Below, in pieces: positions 24,593-33,478 of a stretch of DNA of 64,000 nucleotides (positions within the stretch are counted from its first letter, which is position 1; each line of letters begins with the position of its first letter). Both the position numbers and the translations under genes were made by a program. Source of the DNA: UBA3775 sp964584255 (GTDB lineage Bacteria; Bacillota; Clostridia; Lachnospirales; Lachnospiraceae); NCBI GenBank assembly GCA_964584255.1, contig CAZOZM010000002.1:111482-175481 (forward strand), in the 5' to 3' direction. The notes under the pieces were generated by a model, which saw only the letters and a list, made by a program, of their open reading frames with translations, searched no databases and had not been told where the DNA came from.

Positions 24593-26355
24593 GCCTCATT
24601 CACCTGCTTTCCACCGTTTTTCCGGTTAATGCCGGTGTTGTATATTTCTCTGTAAATTGCATTCTCCTTAAGAAGCTCGTCATGCGTTCCGATTCCTGAT
24701 ACTTTACCGTCATCCAGAACAACAATTACATCCGCATACTGCACCGATGATGCTCTCTGGCTTACAATAAATGTCGTAGGTTTATAATCAAGATTCTTTA
24801 TTGCCTTTCTGAGCGCAGCATCCGTAGCATAATCCAGTGCCGATGCCGAGTCATCAAGGATAAGTATGTCAGGCTTTTTCACCAGAGCTCGCGCAATGCT
24901 TACCCTCTGTTTCTGACCGCCGGAAAGATTATTTCCTCCCTGCTCCACAATTTTTTCAAGCCCCTCATTAATATCTCCGTTCTCAGAACCGACAATGAAC
25001 TGATATGCCTGTGCATCGCAAAGTGCATTCTTCATGTCTTCAATACTTCCGTCCGGATTTGCAAACTCCAGATTGCTTCTTATGTCACCCTTAAAAAGAA
25101 CCGCTTTCTGCATTACAATTCCGATTCTCTCTCTAAGTTCTTCTTCTTTTATTTCCTTTACATCATTTCCAAAAACTTTAACCGAACCGCCCGTAACATC
25201 ATAAAAACGCGGGATGAGATGAACAAGTGTCGATTTACCCGAACCGGTTCCTCCTATTATTCCGACCGTCTGTCCCGGATAAACCTTGAGATTAACATCG
25301 GATACCGCTTCTGAAGCGCCTTCATGGTATGCTATCGAAGCATGGTCAAACCACACAGCCGGGATTTCATCATCTTTATCAAGACATAAACTGAGTTTTC
25401 CGTCTTCCATTCCCGGTTCTATGTCAAGAATGTCTGCCACCCTGTTTGCGCTTGCCAAAGCCTTTGTTATGGTTACAATAAGATTTGCCAGTTTGATAAG
25501 TTCAACAAGAATCTGCGACATGTAGTTGTAAAGTGCAACCGTCACACCGACTGAAATATATCCGTTATCCACTCTCACACCGCATACATAAATAAGTATA
25601 ATTATGCCGGCATTAATAATTACCTGTGTAAGAGGATTTGTCAAAGCCGAAACCCTTGCTGCGGCAAATGAAAGATTTCTCAGCTCTCCGTTTGCCTTTG
25701 CAAATTTTTCCTTTTCCTTTTCTTCATTTCTGAAGGCTCTTATGACTCTTACTCCGTTAACATTTTCCCTTGTAAGACTGAGGACTTCATCAAGCTTTTT
25801 CTGAACCTTTTTGTATCCCGGAATTGTTACTGCGATAACGGAAAATACAACTACCGAAAGTGCCGGAATCACGGCAACAAATACCATTGCCGCCGACGCA
25901 TCTCTCGTGAAAGCCATAATCATTGCACCAAAAACTATGAACGGTGAACGCAGAAGAAGTCTGAGTGCCATGTTAACACCGTTTTGCAGTGTATTTATGT
26001 CACTTGTCAGTCTCGTAATCAGGGTATCCGTTCCCAATTTATCAATATCCTTAAATGACAAAGTCTGAATATGCGCAAAAACCGCACTTCTGACATTCGA
26101 TGCAAAATATACCGATGCCTTTGCCGAAAAATACTGTGCAATTACCGAGGCTGCAAGACCCACGGCCGCAAGTGCGGCAAGAACAAGACACATACGCACA
26201 CAATAGGCACTGTCGTTATTTCCTATTCCGTTATCAATGAGCTTTGCAACGACCAAAGGTACAATAAGTTCCAGCAGGGCCTCCAGCAATTTGAGAAGCG
26301 GTCCCATGAGGCATGCCAGATGAAGACCCTCAAAATATTTTAACAATCGCTTCAA
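24589..26355 (-). CDS. Heterodimeric ABC exporter, half with degenerate ATP site
   Basis: The 588-residue half-transporter has six membrane helices and an ABC domain with Walker A GGTGSGKST and intact LSGGQ. Walker B reads ILILDDSASALD, so the catalytic Glu is Asp, and the H-loop His is replaced by Gln (VSQRASS). This is the classical degenerate half of a heterodimeric exporter. The reading frame starts with TTG at 26355, placed 9 bp after AGGAGG; no ATG lies in a suitable place, so a TTG start is likely. First gene of the pair, overlapping the second by 4 bp. Confidence 0.92.
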   Translation of the reverse strand: MKRLLKYFEGLHLACLMGPLLKLLEALLELIVPLVVAKLIDNGIGNNDSAYCVRMCLVLAALAAVGLAASVIAQYFSAKASVYFASNVRSAVFAHIQTLSFKDIDKLGTDTLITRLTSDINTLQNGVNMALRLLLRSPFIVFGAMIMAFTRDASAAMVFVAVIPALSVVVFSVIAVTIPGYKKVQKKLDEVLSLTRENVNGVRVIRAFRNEEKEKEKFAKANGELRNLSFAAARVSALTNPLTQVIINAGIIILIYVCGVRVDNGYISVGVTVALYNYMSQILVELIKLANLIVTITKALASANRVADILDIEPGMEDGKLSLCLDKDDEIPAVWFDHASIAYHEGASEAVSDVNLKVYPGQTVGIIGGTGSGKSTLVHLIPRFYDVTGGSVKVFGNDVKEIKEEELRERIGIVMQKAVLFKGDIRSNLEFANPDGSIEDMKNALCDAQAYQFIVGSENGDINEGLEKIVEQGGNNLSGGQKQRVSIARALVKKPDILILDDSASALDYATDAALRKAIKNLDYKPTTFIVSQRASSVQYADVIVVLDDGKVSGIGTHDELLKENAIYREIYNTGINRKNGGKQVNEA

Positions 26356-26385
26356 CTAATGATTCCTCCTCATCCCGATAAAAAT

Positions 26386-26922
26386 TTATTTACCTATTGT
26401 AAATGTCGATAACATCTTGTCCACTTCACGCTGGTGCGCCTTATCGCTCAATGTGGAAATGACAAAATTGTATCCCTGATAGTCAATATAATACATGTAG
26501 GCATATCCGCCCTCATCAGTTTCATATGCAACATATATTGCGGGATAATCCTCACTTCCGACCGTTGTATTCATAAATGCAAGATTTGTTCCGTCTGTCT
26601 GATTTACAATGGCAAGTGTTTCGTTAAGGTCCTGATTAGGGTCATATTTTCCCACATAAACATAACAGTCACATTCTGCTGATGAAAGATCCTTTATCTG
26701 GTACATGTCAATACTCTTCTGACTGGTTATAAACTCATATTTTCTCGTATTGAATGTCAGCCTGTAATCGAAGGTTCCTATGGCAGTTCTGTATCCCGAG
26801 TTAACGTAAATTACTGCCGTAAGTACAATTACCGCACACAGAACCGCAAACCCGACCGCAAGCTTAACCGCCTGCTTTACCGAAAATGTTTTTCTCTTTT
26901 TTTCTTTATTCTTAGTGTTCAC
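26386..26922 (-). CDS. Single-pass membrane protein of unknown function
   Basis: The 178-residue protein has a basic N-terminus (KNKEKKRK), one hydrophobic segment (about 21-43) and an extracellular domain of about 130 residues rich in Tyr, Thr and Asp. It shows no family that I recognise; the ectodomain pattern (strand-rich, ending in a DKMLSTFTIG helix) resembles lipoprotein-like or PsbP/DUF-type sensor folds. The start is GTG at 26922 with TGAGG 5 bp before it. It lies 30 bp upstream of the ABC exporter pair and may be co-transcribed with it. Confidence 0.7.
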   Translation of the reverse strand: MNTKNKEKKRKTFSVKQAVKLAVGFAVLCAVIVLTAVIYVNSGYRTAIGTFDYRLTFNTRKYEFITSQKSIDMYQIKDLSSAECDCYVYVGKYDPNQDLNETLAIVNQTDGTNLAFMNTTVGSEDYPAIYVAYETDEGGYAYMYYIDYQGYNFVISTLSDKAHQREVDKMLSTFTIGK

Positions 26923-26969
26923 ATTACCTCAAATCCATCGCAAACATGCGATATTTTAATATTTCTTCT

Positions 26970-27683
26970 CTATTCACACTCCGAGAATTCCACAATGGCA
27001 TAGATTCCGTCTTCTTCATCCCTTAAACATATGATTTCCCTGTCCGGCATTACATATCTTTCCGGATAAAAGATCTCTCCGAGATGTGCCTGTTTTTTAT
27101 ATTCCGCACGGACTTCAGCTATTGTGCCCGTTCTTTTTCTCATATCAGCCGCAATTTTGATATACTGTGAATTATTTACATGATGAAGAGAATCCAGATT
27201 ATGACTGCCGACCGTAAACGGAGTAAGCTTTTCTCCCCCGTCTGAAGGGATGGCAATTTTTCTCGGCTTATAATTCATTGGAAGTTTCTCTCCTGCCTCA
27301 TATGAGTCTTTCATTTTATCATCGATTTTTGCCGGTTTCATCTCGCTCAGATTCATAAGTATCCATATGCAGTTTCCCCTGGCAAGAATCTCTCCTGCTT
27401 CAGTCCTCATCTCACAGTTTCTCGAACCCATGAATCCCCTGAATTCATAAGGAAAGGTTGAAATGATTATTTTTTCCGCATGCTTCGGATACCTTTTCAC
27501 TTCAATCTGCCATGAGGCTATCATCCACGCTCTGTTAATGCTTCTCATAACATCCGTTCCGTAACCGACATCCTCAGATTGAAAAATCGCCGCATCCTGA
27601 AAATAATCGACAATTGCAGGGAGTGTCATGTACTCACTGCCGTCAGTTTCGCTATATCGTACTCTGCTGTTAAAACTATACAT
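26970..27683 (-). CDS. Acyl-ACP thioesterase
   Basis: The product has two tandem hotdog domains, as in FatA/FatB-like bacterial acyl-ACP thioesterases: the first (about 1-130) contains VRYSETDGSEYMTLPAIVDYFQ and the second starts near SHNLDSLHHVNNSQYIK, with the conserved Asn/His pair. It would release fatty acids from acyl carrier protein. The frame begins with a GTG at 27695, but the ATG at 27683 gives the usual N-terminus (MYSFNSRVRYSE); neither has an ideal ribosome site. The start overlaps the end of the preceding zinc-ribbon gene, suggesting translational coupling. Confidence 0.88.
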   Translation of the reverse strand: MYSFNSRVRYSETDGSEYMTLPAIVDYFQDAAIFQSEDVGYGTDVMRSINRAWMIASWQIEVKRYPKHAEKIIISTFPYEFRGFMGSRNCEMRTEAGEILARGNCIWILMNLSEMKPAKIDDKMKDSYEAGEKLPMNYKPRKIAIPSDGGEKLTPFTVGSHNLDSLHHVNNSQYIKIAADMRKRTGTIAEVRAEYKKQAHLGEIFYPERYVMPDREIICLRDEEDGIYAIVEFSECE

Positions 27684-28959
27684 TTCCCATGCCACGCTCC
27701 CATGAATTGAGCTGAATTTTTTTTGCCCTGCGCTTTAAAGCCGCAAATATGATAAACAGTACAACAGATACGGCCAATGTGATCGCTCCGATAAGGAAAA
27801 ATCTGTTCGCAAGACTTTGCGCATATACTCTAACGACTTTGTACAGGCTGTATGCACCATATTCACCGTCAAAATAGTTAATAAGGAACTTTGTGGCTGC
27901 CCCGAAAAGCAGACCGTTAACTCCGGCAAAGAAAACCGCAAGTCCCGAATAAAGACAGACAAGTCTCGGTTTGTGTGTATTGAGCAGGAAAATCACGAAT
28001 ATAAAGAAAAGTGCCACGAAGCCGAGAACCACATCCAGAATCAGGGTTATCATTCCGCCCGTCAAAAGTTTGACAGCCCGTACCGTGTCTGCTCCGCCAC
28101 CGTAAATATCTTCCCTTGAAAGTGATATTTTCTCAACTTCGGATTCATCAATGAGTTTTTCGATTTTATCATATTCGGTTCCGGTGAGCTCACGACCGCT
28201 GATTTCTTCAATAAGGTCCTCATTTTCCTCAATCAGTTCAATTATATCTTCCTTCTTTACGGAAACCTCGTTTCTTTCTCCGCAGACAACTTCCACATAT
28301 TTGTCAGCCGTCCTGAGAATATACTTTCCGATGGTTGTATCATCAATGATTTCGGAAACATCTTTTTCATCCAGTCTGTCTTTTTGTTCATCATCCATCT
28401 TGTCATATACATACTCTGCCAGAGTCGTTTTTTTATCATACCCCTCCGCCTTGTCGAGAAGATAGCCTATCTGGATTTCAGAACACTTCATGTCTCCAAA
28501 CGCCTCTTCGAAAAGATTTTTCGGCATACAGGAGGTTATCGACGTACTTAATACAATCGACATTATTATCGTCGAAACAATCACTGTCATTACAATACTG
28601 AATATCGTACATATAACGGTTGTTGCCGTACTTCTTTTTCCTTTAACCCTGTAATTCTCTCCGCCATTGTATGTATACGGATCATATGTCTGTCCGTTAT
28701 CATAAGCATTCTGAAAGCCGGTTCCGTCAGTCTCACCAAAGTTTTCATTTCCACTGTTGTTTTCCTCCGGGAAAGCAATCACTAAATCTGCTGCAGCAGC
28801 GGTTTCCGTTTCCGGCACTTCTGCATTTTCTTCAGGAGTTCCCTCTGTTTCAACGAATCTGTTCTCATTTACGTCATCCGCCGTCCTTATCTGATTTCCA
28901 CAACCGGGACAGAATCTTACTCCGTTCTCAATTAATCTTCCACATTTACTGCAAAACAT
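27676..28959 (-). CDS. Zinc-ribbon membrane protein, multi-pass
   Basis: The 427-residue product starts with a zinc ribbon (MFCSKCG...FCPGCGN). An acidic, low-complexity region follows (about 25-100), then a membrane helix after a basic KGKRS stop (about 110-140). The next part is an extracellular Asp/Glu/Lys-rich domain (about 145-290), then three more membrane helices and a basic tail (KRRAKK). The function is not known. The ATG at 28959 follows GGAGGTAAAA; the longer frame starts at a TTG inside the Shine-Dalgarno. Its 3' end overlaps the thioesterase start. Confidence 0.75.
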   Translation of the reverse strand: MFCSKCGRLIENGVRFCPGCGNQIRTADDVNENRFVETEGTPEENAEVPETETAAAADLVIAFPEENNSGNENFGETDGTGFQNAYDNGQTYDPYTYNGGENYRVKGKRSTATTVICTIFSIVMTVIVSTIIMSIVLSTSITSCMPKNLFEEAFGDMKCSEIQIGYLLDKAEGYDKKTTLAEYVYDKMDDEQKDRLDEKDVSEIIDDTTIGKYILRTADKYVEVVCGERNEVSVKKEDIIELIEENEDLIEEISGRELTGTEYDKIEKLIDESEVEKISLSREDIYGGGADTVRAVKLLTGGMITLILDVVLGFVALFFIFVIFLLNTHKPRLVCLYSGLAVFFAGVNGLLFGAATKFLINYFDGEYGAYSLYKVVRVYAQSLANRFFLIGAITLAVSVVLFIIFAALKRRAKKIQLNSWERGMGNV

Positions 28960-29007
28960 TTTTACCTCCAACCGGTCCGATTTTTATCTGTTACATATTG
29001 AAACGAT

Positions 29008-29043
29008 TAAAAAAAAGAGGAACATGACATCCGCACATCCCTC
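29008..29043 (-). terminator. Probable terminator after the coiled-coil protein gene
   Basis: On the minus strand GAGGGA and TTCCTC pair (one G-U) around an ATG/CAT-containing loop and are followed by eight T. It lies about 30 bp after the stop at 29075. Confidence 0.6.
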
Positions 29044-29074
29044 CGATTTTTTATTTAATATTCAGATGCCGGAA

Positions 29075-29614
29075 TTAGTTTGCTGCAAGCTTCTGCTGTG
29101 CAATCCAGGCTTCTTTTCTTGCTTCAATTCTGTCATTTTCGAAGAGTTCCCACTCATACTGCTTCTTTTCAAGACTTGAAAGAATTTCGTTATAATCAGC
29201 CATGAATGAATCATACTCTCCCTTTACAGCCTTGTATTCTTCTTCCTTCTTATTCATTACAGGAGCCATCTTCTTAAATTTTCTGCTGTTAACAAATTTG
29301 TAAAGTAAAGCTGCTGCAAATACAACCGTTGCAGGAATAATGAAGAAATCCTGCATTGTGTTTGACAGTCCCGCATATACGAAAAATACAAGTGCAACAA
29401 GAGCTATAATAAGGAAGTAATTTCCATTTGAACTCTGGTATGTATAATCGGCCTTGTATGAAACATATTCCGACTTTGCCGCCTGGAACTTCTCTTCAAG
29501 GCTTTCCTTTTCATCCTTGAGTCCTTTAAGCTTCTCATTCATTATATCAATATCTGCCTGAGCCTGTTTTACCTTTTCCTTTATTTCTTCAGTTGTTTCA
29601 TTTACTGTCTGCAT
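29075..29614 (-). CDS. Coiled-coil membrane protein of unknown function
   Basis: The 179-residue protein has an N-terminal coiled coil (about 5-60, heptad-like Glu/Lys/Ala pattern), two closely spaced hydrophobic helices (about 68-110) and a second charged helical segment (about 112-175). This helix-hairpin-helix layout suggests both ends are cytoplasmic. The ATG at 29614 is preceded by GGAGGGGTAT; the frame open to 29698 gives an unlikely extension. No known family was recognised. Confidence 0.65.
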   Translation of the reverse strand: MQTVNETTEEIKEKVKQAQADIDIMNEKLKGLKDEKESLEEKFQAAKSEYVSYKADYTYQSSNGNYFLIIALVALVFFVYAGLSNTMQDFFIIPATVVFAAALLYKFVNSRKFKKMAPVMNKKEEEYKAVKGEYDSFMADYNEILSSLEKKQYEWELFENDRIEARKEAWIAQQKLAAN

Positions 29615-29749
29615 ATACCCCTCCAAAACCAGTATACGGACCTCGGTCCTACTTTTATTTCTATTTTTTAGGATACAGAGAAACTCTCGATATGTCAATA
29701 TTTTGTTGCTTTTTTTTAAGTATTTTTATGTAATTTTTCCTTAATCCGA

Positions 29750-29778
29750 TTGAACCTTTAGGTGTGTCATGTTATACT
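29750..29778 (+). promoter_or_regulatory. Sigma-A-type promoter of the SGNH lipoprotein operon
   Basis: TTGAAC (29750-29755) and TATACT (29773-29778) are separated by 17 bases, about 45 bp before the start codon at 29823. Confidence 0.75.
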
Positions 29779-29822
29779 GATTTCTGCATAAACAAATCGA
29801 AAATGGGGGTTTAACCGGTTAA

Positions 29823-31100
29823 ATGAAAAAATTTCTGAAAAAAATCACGGCAATCGCCTGTCTTGCGTCCGTTCTTTGTATATCTGTCTGCGGATGCGGA
29901 AATAAAAAAACAGATTCCGAAAATCCGTCAACTGACATTGCGGATGTTTCGGAGGCAACGTCCGTAAATCTCTATCCTGACGCGGCCAAACGTGAAATCA
30001 AGGAGAATTACACTCAGGACATGTCAATAATCCAGCGTTCTCTTCTCAATACGGGAAATACCGAAAGAATGCAGAACTTCATGAACAAAGCTTCTGAAGA
30101 AGACCTTGTTACCGTTGCCTACATCGGCGGTTCAATAACTTACGGTTATACTGTAAAACCCACAGAATGCTATGCCTACAAATTTAAGAATTGGGTAATG
30201 AACACTTTCGGCACGGAAGTAAACTATGTTAATGCCGGAATCAGCGGAACACCGTCCGTACTCGGAAATCTCCGTGTCGAGCGTGACGTTCTTTCACAGA
30301 ATCCGGATCTTGTCATCATAGAATTTGCTGTTAACGACGGTTCTTCCGACGAATACAAGAATTCCTACGAAAGCCTCATAACCAAAATACTTTCTTCAAA
30401 CGAAAACACGGCAGTCATGCTTCTCTTCTGTATAACTGATACCGGTCATACATGCCAGAGCTGGATGAGCGAAATCGGATACCACTACCAGCTTCCGATG
30501 GTCAGCGTGGTTAACTCGATGAACGAAGAAGTTAAAGCCGGTAACATAAGCTTCTCCGACTACTCAAAAGACGGCTCTCATCCTACACCTGACGGTCATA
30601 CCTGGATTGCAGAATATCTGGAGTATGCCTGCACGACCATCTATAACATGGATTTTGAATCGGATCATTACGAACTTCCTTCAGAACCTTGCTTTGCAAA
30701 CTACTACAAAGACATGACTCTCTATACCAAGTATACTCTGGAACTTACCGACAGCGGAAGCTGGAAAGAGGGCGACAGCGTGCAGAGCTTCCCTGACGGA
30801 TGGTCTTACGACAAATCCGGTGACAATTCACCGCTCACCTTCACTGCGGATTTCAGGTGCATGACACTTCTGTACCACCAGCTTCCTCTCACCGACACTT
30901 CATACGGTTCTGTTGACGTATATGTTGACGGAGAGCTTGTAAAAACAATAAATGCATGTGATAAAAGCGGATGGAACAATCCAACCTACGACATAACATA
31001 CAGTTCCGTGGAAAGTGCTTCCCATGTAGTAGAAATCAAAGCTTCCGAAGGTTCGGAAAAGCTTGCATTTGAAATACTCGGAATTGCATATACAAAGTAA
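29823..31100 (+). CDS. SGNH/GDSL-family hydrolase lipoprotein
   Basis: The 425-residue protein has a lipoprotein signal peptide with Cys near residue 25 (SVCGCG), so it should be anchored outside the membrane. An SGNH esterase domain (about 65-280) carries block I as GGSITYG, a Gly in NAGISGTPS, the VNDGS block III Asn and the DGSHPTPDGH catalytic Asp/His block. A beta-rich C-terminal domain follows (about 290-425). Likely activity is removal of acetyl or similar esters from carbohydrate, but the substrate is not visible. The ribosome site is poor (GGGGG about 14 bp upstream). It is followed at 13 bp by a zinc-ribbon gene in the same direction. Confidence 0.85.
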   Translation: MKKFLKKITAIACLASVLCISVCGCGNKKTDSENPSTDIADVSEATSVNLYPDAAKREIKENYTQDMSIIQRSLLNTGNTERMQNFMNKASEEDLVTVAYIGGSITYGYTVKPTECYAYKFKNWVMNTFGTEVNYVNAGISGTPSVLGNLRVERDVLSQNPDLVIIEFAVNDGSSDEYKNSYESLITKILSSNENTAVMLLFCITDTGHTCQSWMSEIGYHYQLPMVSVVNSMNEEVKAGNISFSDYSKDGSHPTPDGHTWIAEYLEYACTTIYNMDFESDHYELPSEPCFANYYKDMTLYTKYTLELTDSGSWKEGDSVQSFPDGWSYDKSGDNSPLTFTADFRCMTLLYHQLPLTDTSYGSVDVYVDGELVKTINACDKSGWNNPTYDITYSSVESASHVVEIKASEGSEKLAFEILGIAYTK

Positions 31101-31113
31101 AAGGGGAAATAAA

Positions 31114-32112
31114 ATGTTTTGTAAATATTGTGGTAGAACTCTTCTGAAAGGTGAAAAATGCAGTTGCAGCGGTGCCGTAAAATCTTCGGCAGACTACGCA
31201 TACAGGGATAACGGTAATTTTAACAGCGGTTATTCTGATAATTACAACGATTCCTTCAGTAACTCCGGCACTGAAAATGGAAGTTACAATGACGGCTACA
31301 CTCAAAATACCAACGGTTACAACGGTGGATACACCCAAAACACCAACAGTTACAACGGCGATTACAACCGTACCGGAGCAAACGGATATAATACAATGCC
31401 TAATAACGCAAGTACCTACAATGCTTCATCAAGGGCTTCAACTCCAGTTCTCATAATTTCCGTACTCGTTATTATCTTTATTGTATGTGCAATTATCGGA
31501 TTTGTCTCATCCCTGATACTGAACGAGGCAAGCGATATTGAATACGGATACACTCCTGAACCCGTTTGGGAGGAGTCTTACGATTACAACTATGAAAATG
31601 ATGATTATTCCTCCTCACCTTCGGCAGATTATACAACCGGAACTCTGTCTGACGGTATATACAAAAATGAATGGGCAGATCTTACAATTCCCCTTCCTGC
31701 AAGATACGAAGCAAGCGATGATGAAATCCTTGCCGAATATTCGGGCGATTCAGATGACTGCGTACTTATTGCTTACAAGGGTTCTACCGGTGTTATCTGC
31801 GCATACACCTGTAATAAGGACTGGGCAAGTGAATATCCTACTGAAACCATATTAGGCTTCTATACGAACTCCTATATTGACAGTCTCATCGAAGCCGGAT
31901 GGGAAACTTCCGACATTTCGGACTATGAATTCGAAACCGTTACAATCGGCAGCAATAAATATCTTATGACCAACATTGAAGTCGAGGATTATGGCAATAT
32001 TGCTTTCCTGATTCACAGAATAGACGGCGGCTATGTTTACATAAAAGTAGATGATATCAGCCGTTCCCGTACAGATAAAATTATTGATTCTTTTGAGGAT
32101 TACAGCAAGTGA
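31114..32112 (+). CDS. Zinc-ribbon membrane protein with Asn/Tyr/Gly repeats
   Basis: The 332-residue product begins with a short zinc ribbon (MFCKYCG...CSC). A low-complexity region (about 25-115) follows with imperfect repeats of the form GYTQNTNxYNGxY, then a membrane helix (about 125-150), an acidic Tyr/Asp-rich spacer and a folded C-terminal domain (about 185-330). That domain resembles PsbP-like or sporulation lipoprotein-type beta-sandwich modules only loosely. The ATG at 31114 follows AGGGGAAAT; an upstream in-frame ATG at 31063 lies inside the SGNH gene. It overlaps birA by 4 bp (GTGA). Confidence 0.7.
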   Translation: MFCKYCGRTLLKGEKCSCSGAVKSSADYAYRDNGNFNSGYSDNYNDSFSNSGTENGSYNDGYTQNTNGYNGGYTQNTNSYNGDYNRTGANGYNTMPNNASTYNASSRASTPVLIISVLVIIFIVCAIIGFVSSLILNEASDIEYGYTPEPVWEESYDYNYENDDYSSSPSADYTTGTLSDGIYKNEWADLTIPLPARYEASDDEILAEYSGDSDDCVLIAYKGSTGVICAYTCNKDWASEYPTETILGFYTNSYIDSLIEAGWETSDISDYEFETVTIGSNKYLMTNIEVEDYGNIAFLIHRIDGGYVYIKVDDISRSRTDKIIDSFEDYSK

Positions 32113-32936
32113 GAAGCAGCATATCGGCAGATGCCATTTTACGCATTGTAAAAAATGTCCCGCCTGACTTTTCAATAGAGGTCCTCGAGTGCGTGGATTC
32201 AACAAACAGTTATCTCAAAAAGCATTCAGCAGAGTATAAAAACAGAAACCATCTTCTGATTGCCCTCAGTCAAACTTCCGGAAGGGGACGAATGGGGCGC
32301 AGCTTCAAATCTCCCATATCAGGAATATACATGAGTTTTTTGCTTCATCCCGATATTCCTGCTTCCGAGGCACTTTATCTGACTACCATGGCTGCGGTTG
32401 CCGTTTCCGAAGCAATTGAAGATGTCTGCGGACTGAAAACCGCCATAAAGTGGGTTAACGATATTTATTCAGACCGAAAAAAGGTATGCGGCATACTGAC
32501 CGAGGCCTCCATCAATAACGAGGATTTCAGTTTGAATTATGCAATTGTCGGTATAGGAATCAATGTTGAAGAGCCGGCCGGCGGATTCGATAAAGAAATT
32601 TCTTCCATTGCAGGAGCTCTGTATAAAACAGGGAAAGCACCGCAGGATACCTATAACATGCTTACAGCAGCCGTCATCGAAAGATTTTTTCGCTATTATT
32701 CATGTTCTGACAGAAAAGTTTTTCTCTCGGAATACAAAAGACGTTCCTGCATAATCGGCAGGGAAATCTGCATAATGGAAAACATATTTGAGCCTGATAA
32801 TCTTATCAGTGCGACTGCACTTGACATCGACGATGAATGTCATCTAATTGTAAGGTTGAATGACGGAACCATTAAAAAGCTTTCTTCAGGAGACGTCAGT
32901 ATAAGAACCGAAGACATGCTGAAAAACATGAAATAA
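32109..32936 (+). CDS. birA: Biotin--[acetyl-CoA-carboxylase] ligase
   Basis: This 275-residue enzyme attaches biotin to carboxylase carrier domains via biotinyl-AMP. Motifs visible are DSTNSYLK (about 30-37), the biotin/ATP loop TSGRGRMGRSF (about 57-67), IKWVNDIYSDRKKVCGILTE (about 115-134) and a small SH3-like C-terminal domain. The N-terminal DNA-binding helix-turn-helix of E. coli BirA is absent, so it is a class I ligase without repressor function. It starts with GTG, overlapping the preceding stop by 4 bp. Confidence 0.92.
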   Translation: MRSSISADAILRIVKNVPPDFSIEVLECVDSTNSYLKKHSAEYKNRNHLLIALSQTSGRGRMGRSFKSPISGIYMSFLLHPDIPASEALYLTTMAAVAVSEAIEDVCGLKTAIKWVNDIYSDRKKVCGILTEASINNEDFSLNYAIVGIGINVEEPAGGFDKEISSIAGALYKTGKAPQDTYNMLTAAVIERFFRYYSCSDRKVFLSEYKRRSCIIGREICIMENIFEPDNLISATALDIDDECHLIVRLNDGTIKKLSSGDVSIRTEDMLKNMK

Positions 32937-32949
32937 ACAGGAGGTAAAT

Positions 32950-33336
32950 ATGTATTGTACTTTTTGCGGTAGAGAACTCAGAAACGACGAAGGCTGCTGC
33001 TGTTGTAAAGCAGTTGCCGTAAGAAATGGTGAACCCGGCTTCGTTGTTACACGCTCCCTAATAAAAAGTGCTGACCCTCTTGCCTATAATCACAAACATG
33101 ATGGTGTTTCATACAGGCAGGATCAGCATGGTAAATATTCTTCGTATAATACTTCCGGCCGTTCTCAGATAAATCCGGGCAACAGCCGGAGTTATACAAC
33201 CGGACAGAATAAAAATACTGTCGGAAATAAAAACAGCGGAAACAGTAATCGAAAAAAACAGACTAAGGGCAATTCGGCATCCGGCATCTTTTTTTTCATA
33301 TTTATCTGCATCATCTATTTTATACTTAAGTCTTAA
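32950..33336 (+). CDS. Short zinc-ribbon tail-anchored protein
   Basis: The 128-residue protein has an N-terminal Cys cluster (MYCTFCG...CCCCKA), a long disordered Asn/Ser/Gly/Lys-rich middle (about 30-110) and a C-terminal hydrophobic helix (about 111-126). Topology is like the other zinc-ribbon proteins here. GGAGG lies 6 bp before the ATG. It is the last gene of the SGNH-zinc ribbon-birA transcript. No function known. Confidence 0.7.
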   Translation: MYCTFCGRELRNDEGCCCCKAVAVRNGEPGFVVTRSLIKSADPLAYNHKHDGVSYRQDQHGKYSSYNTSGRSQINPGNSRSYTTGQNKNTVGNKNSGNSNRKKQTKGNSASGIFFFIFICIIYFILKS

Positions 33337-33423
33337 ACAGACAGTATATACAGTTAACACGACGTTTTTAATGTCTCCCGGCATTTACTCCCGGGACTTT
33401 ATGTACAATTAACAGAGAATTTT

Positions 33424-33478
33424 TGAAATATGTTTGGGTTTACGGTTTAGAAACAGTAATACCTAAACATATTTTTTT
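33424..33478 (+). terminator. Terminator of the birA operon, overlapping the ylmH 3' end
   Basis: AAATATGTTT..GG pairs with CC..TAAACATATTT followed by seven T on the plus strand. The 3' arm includes the ylmH stop codon on the other strand. A smaller TCCCGG/CCGGGA hairpin lies just before it (about 33376-33396). Confidence 0.7.
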
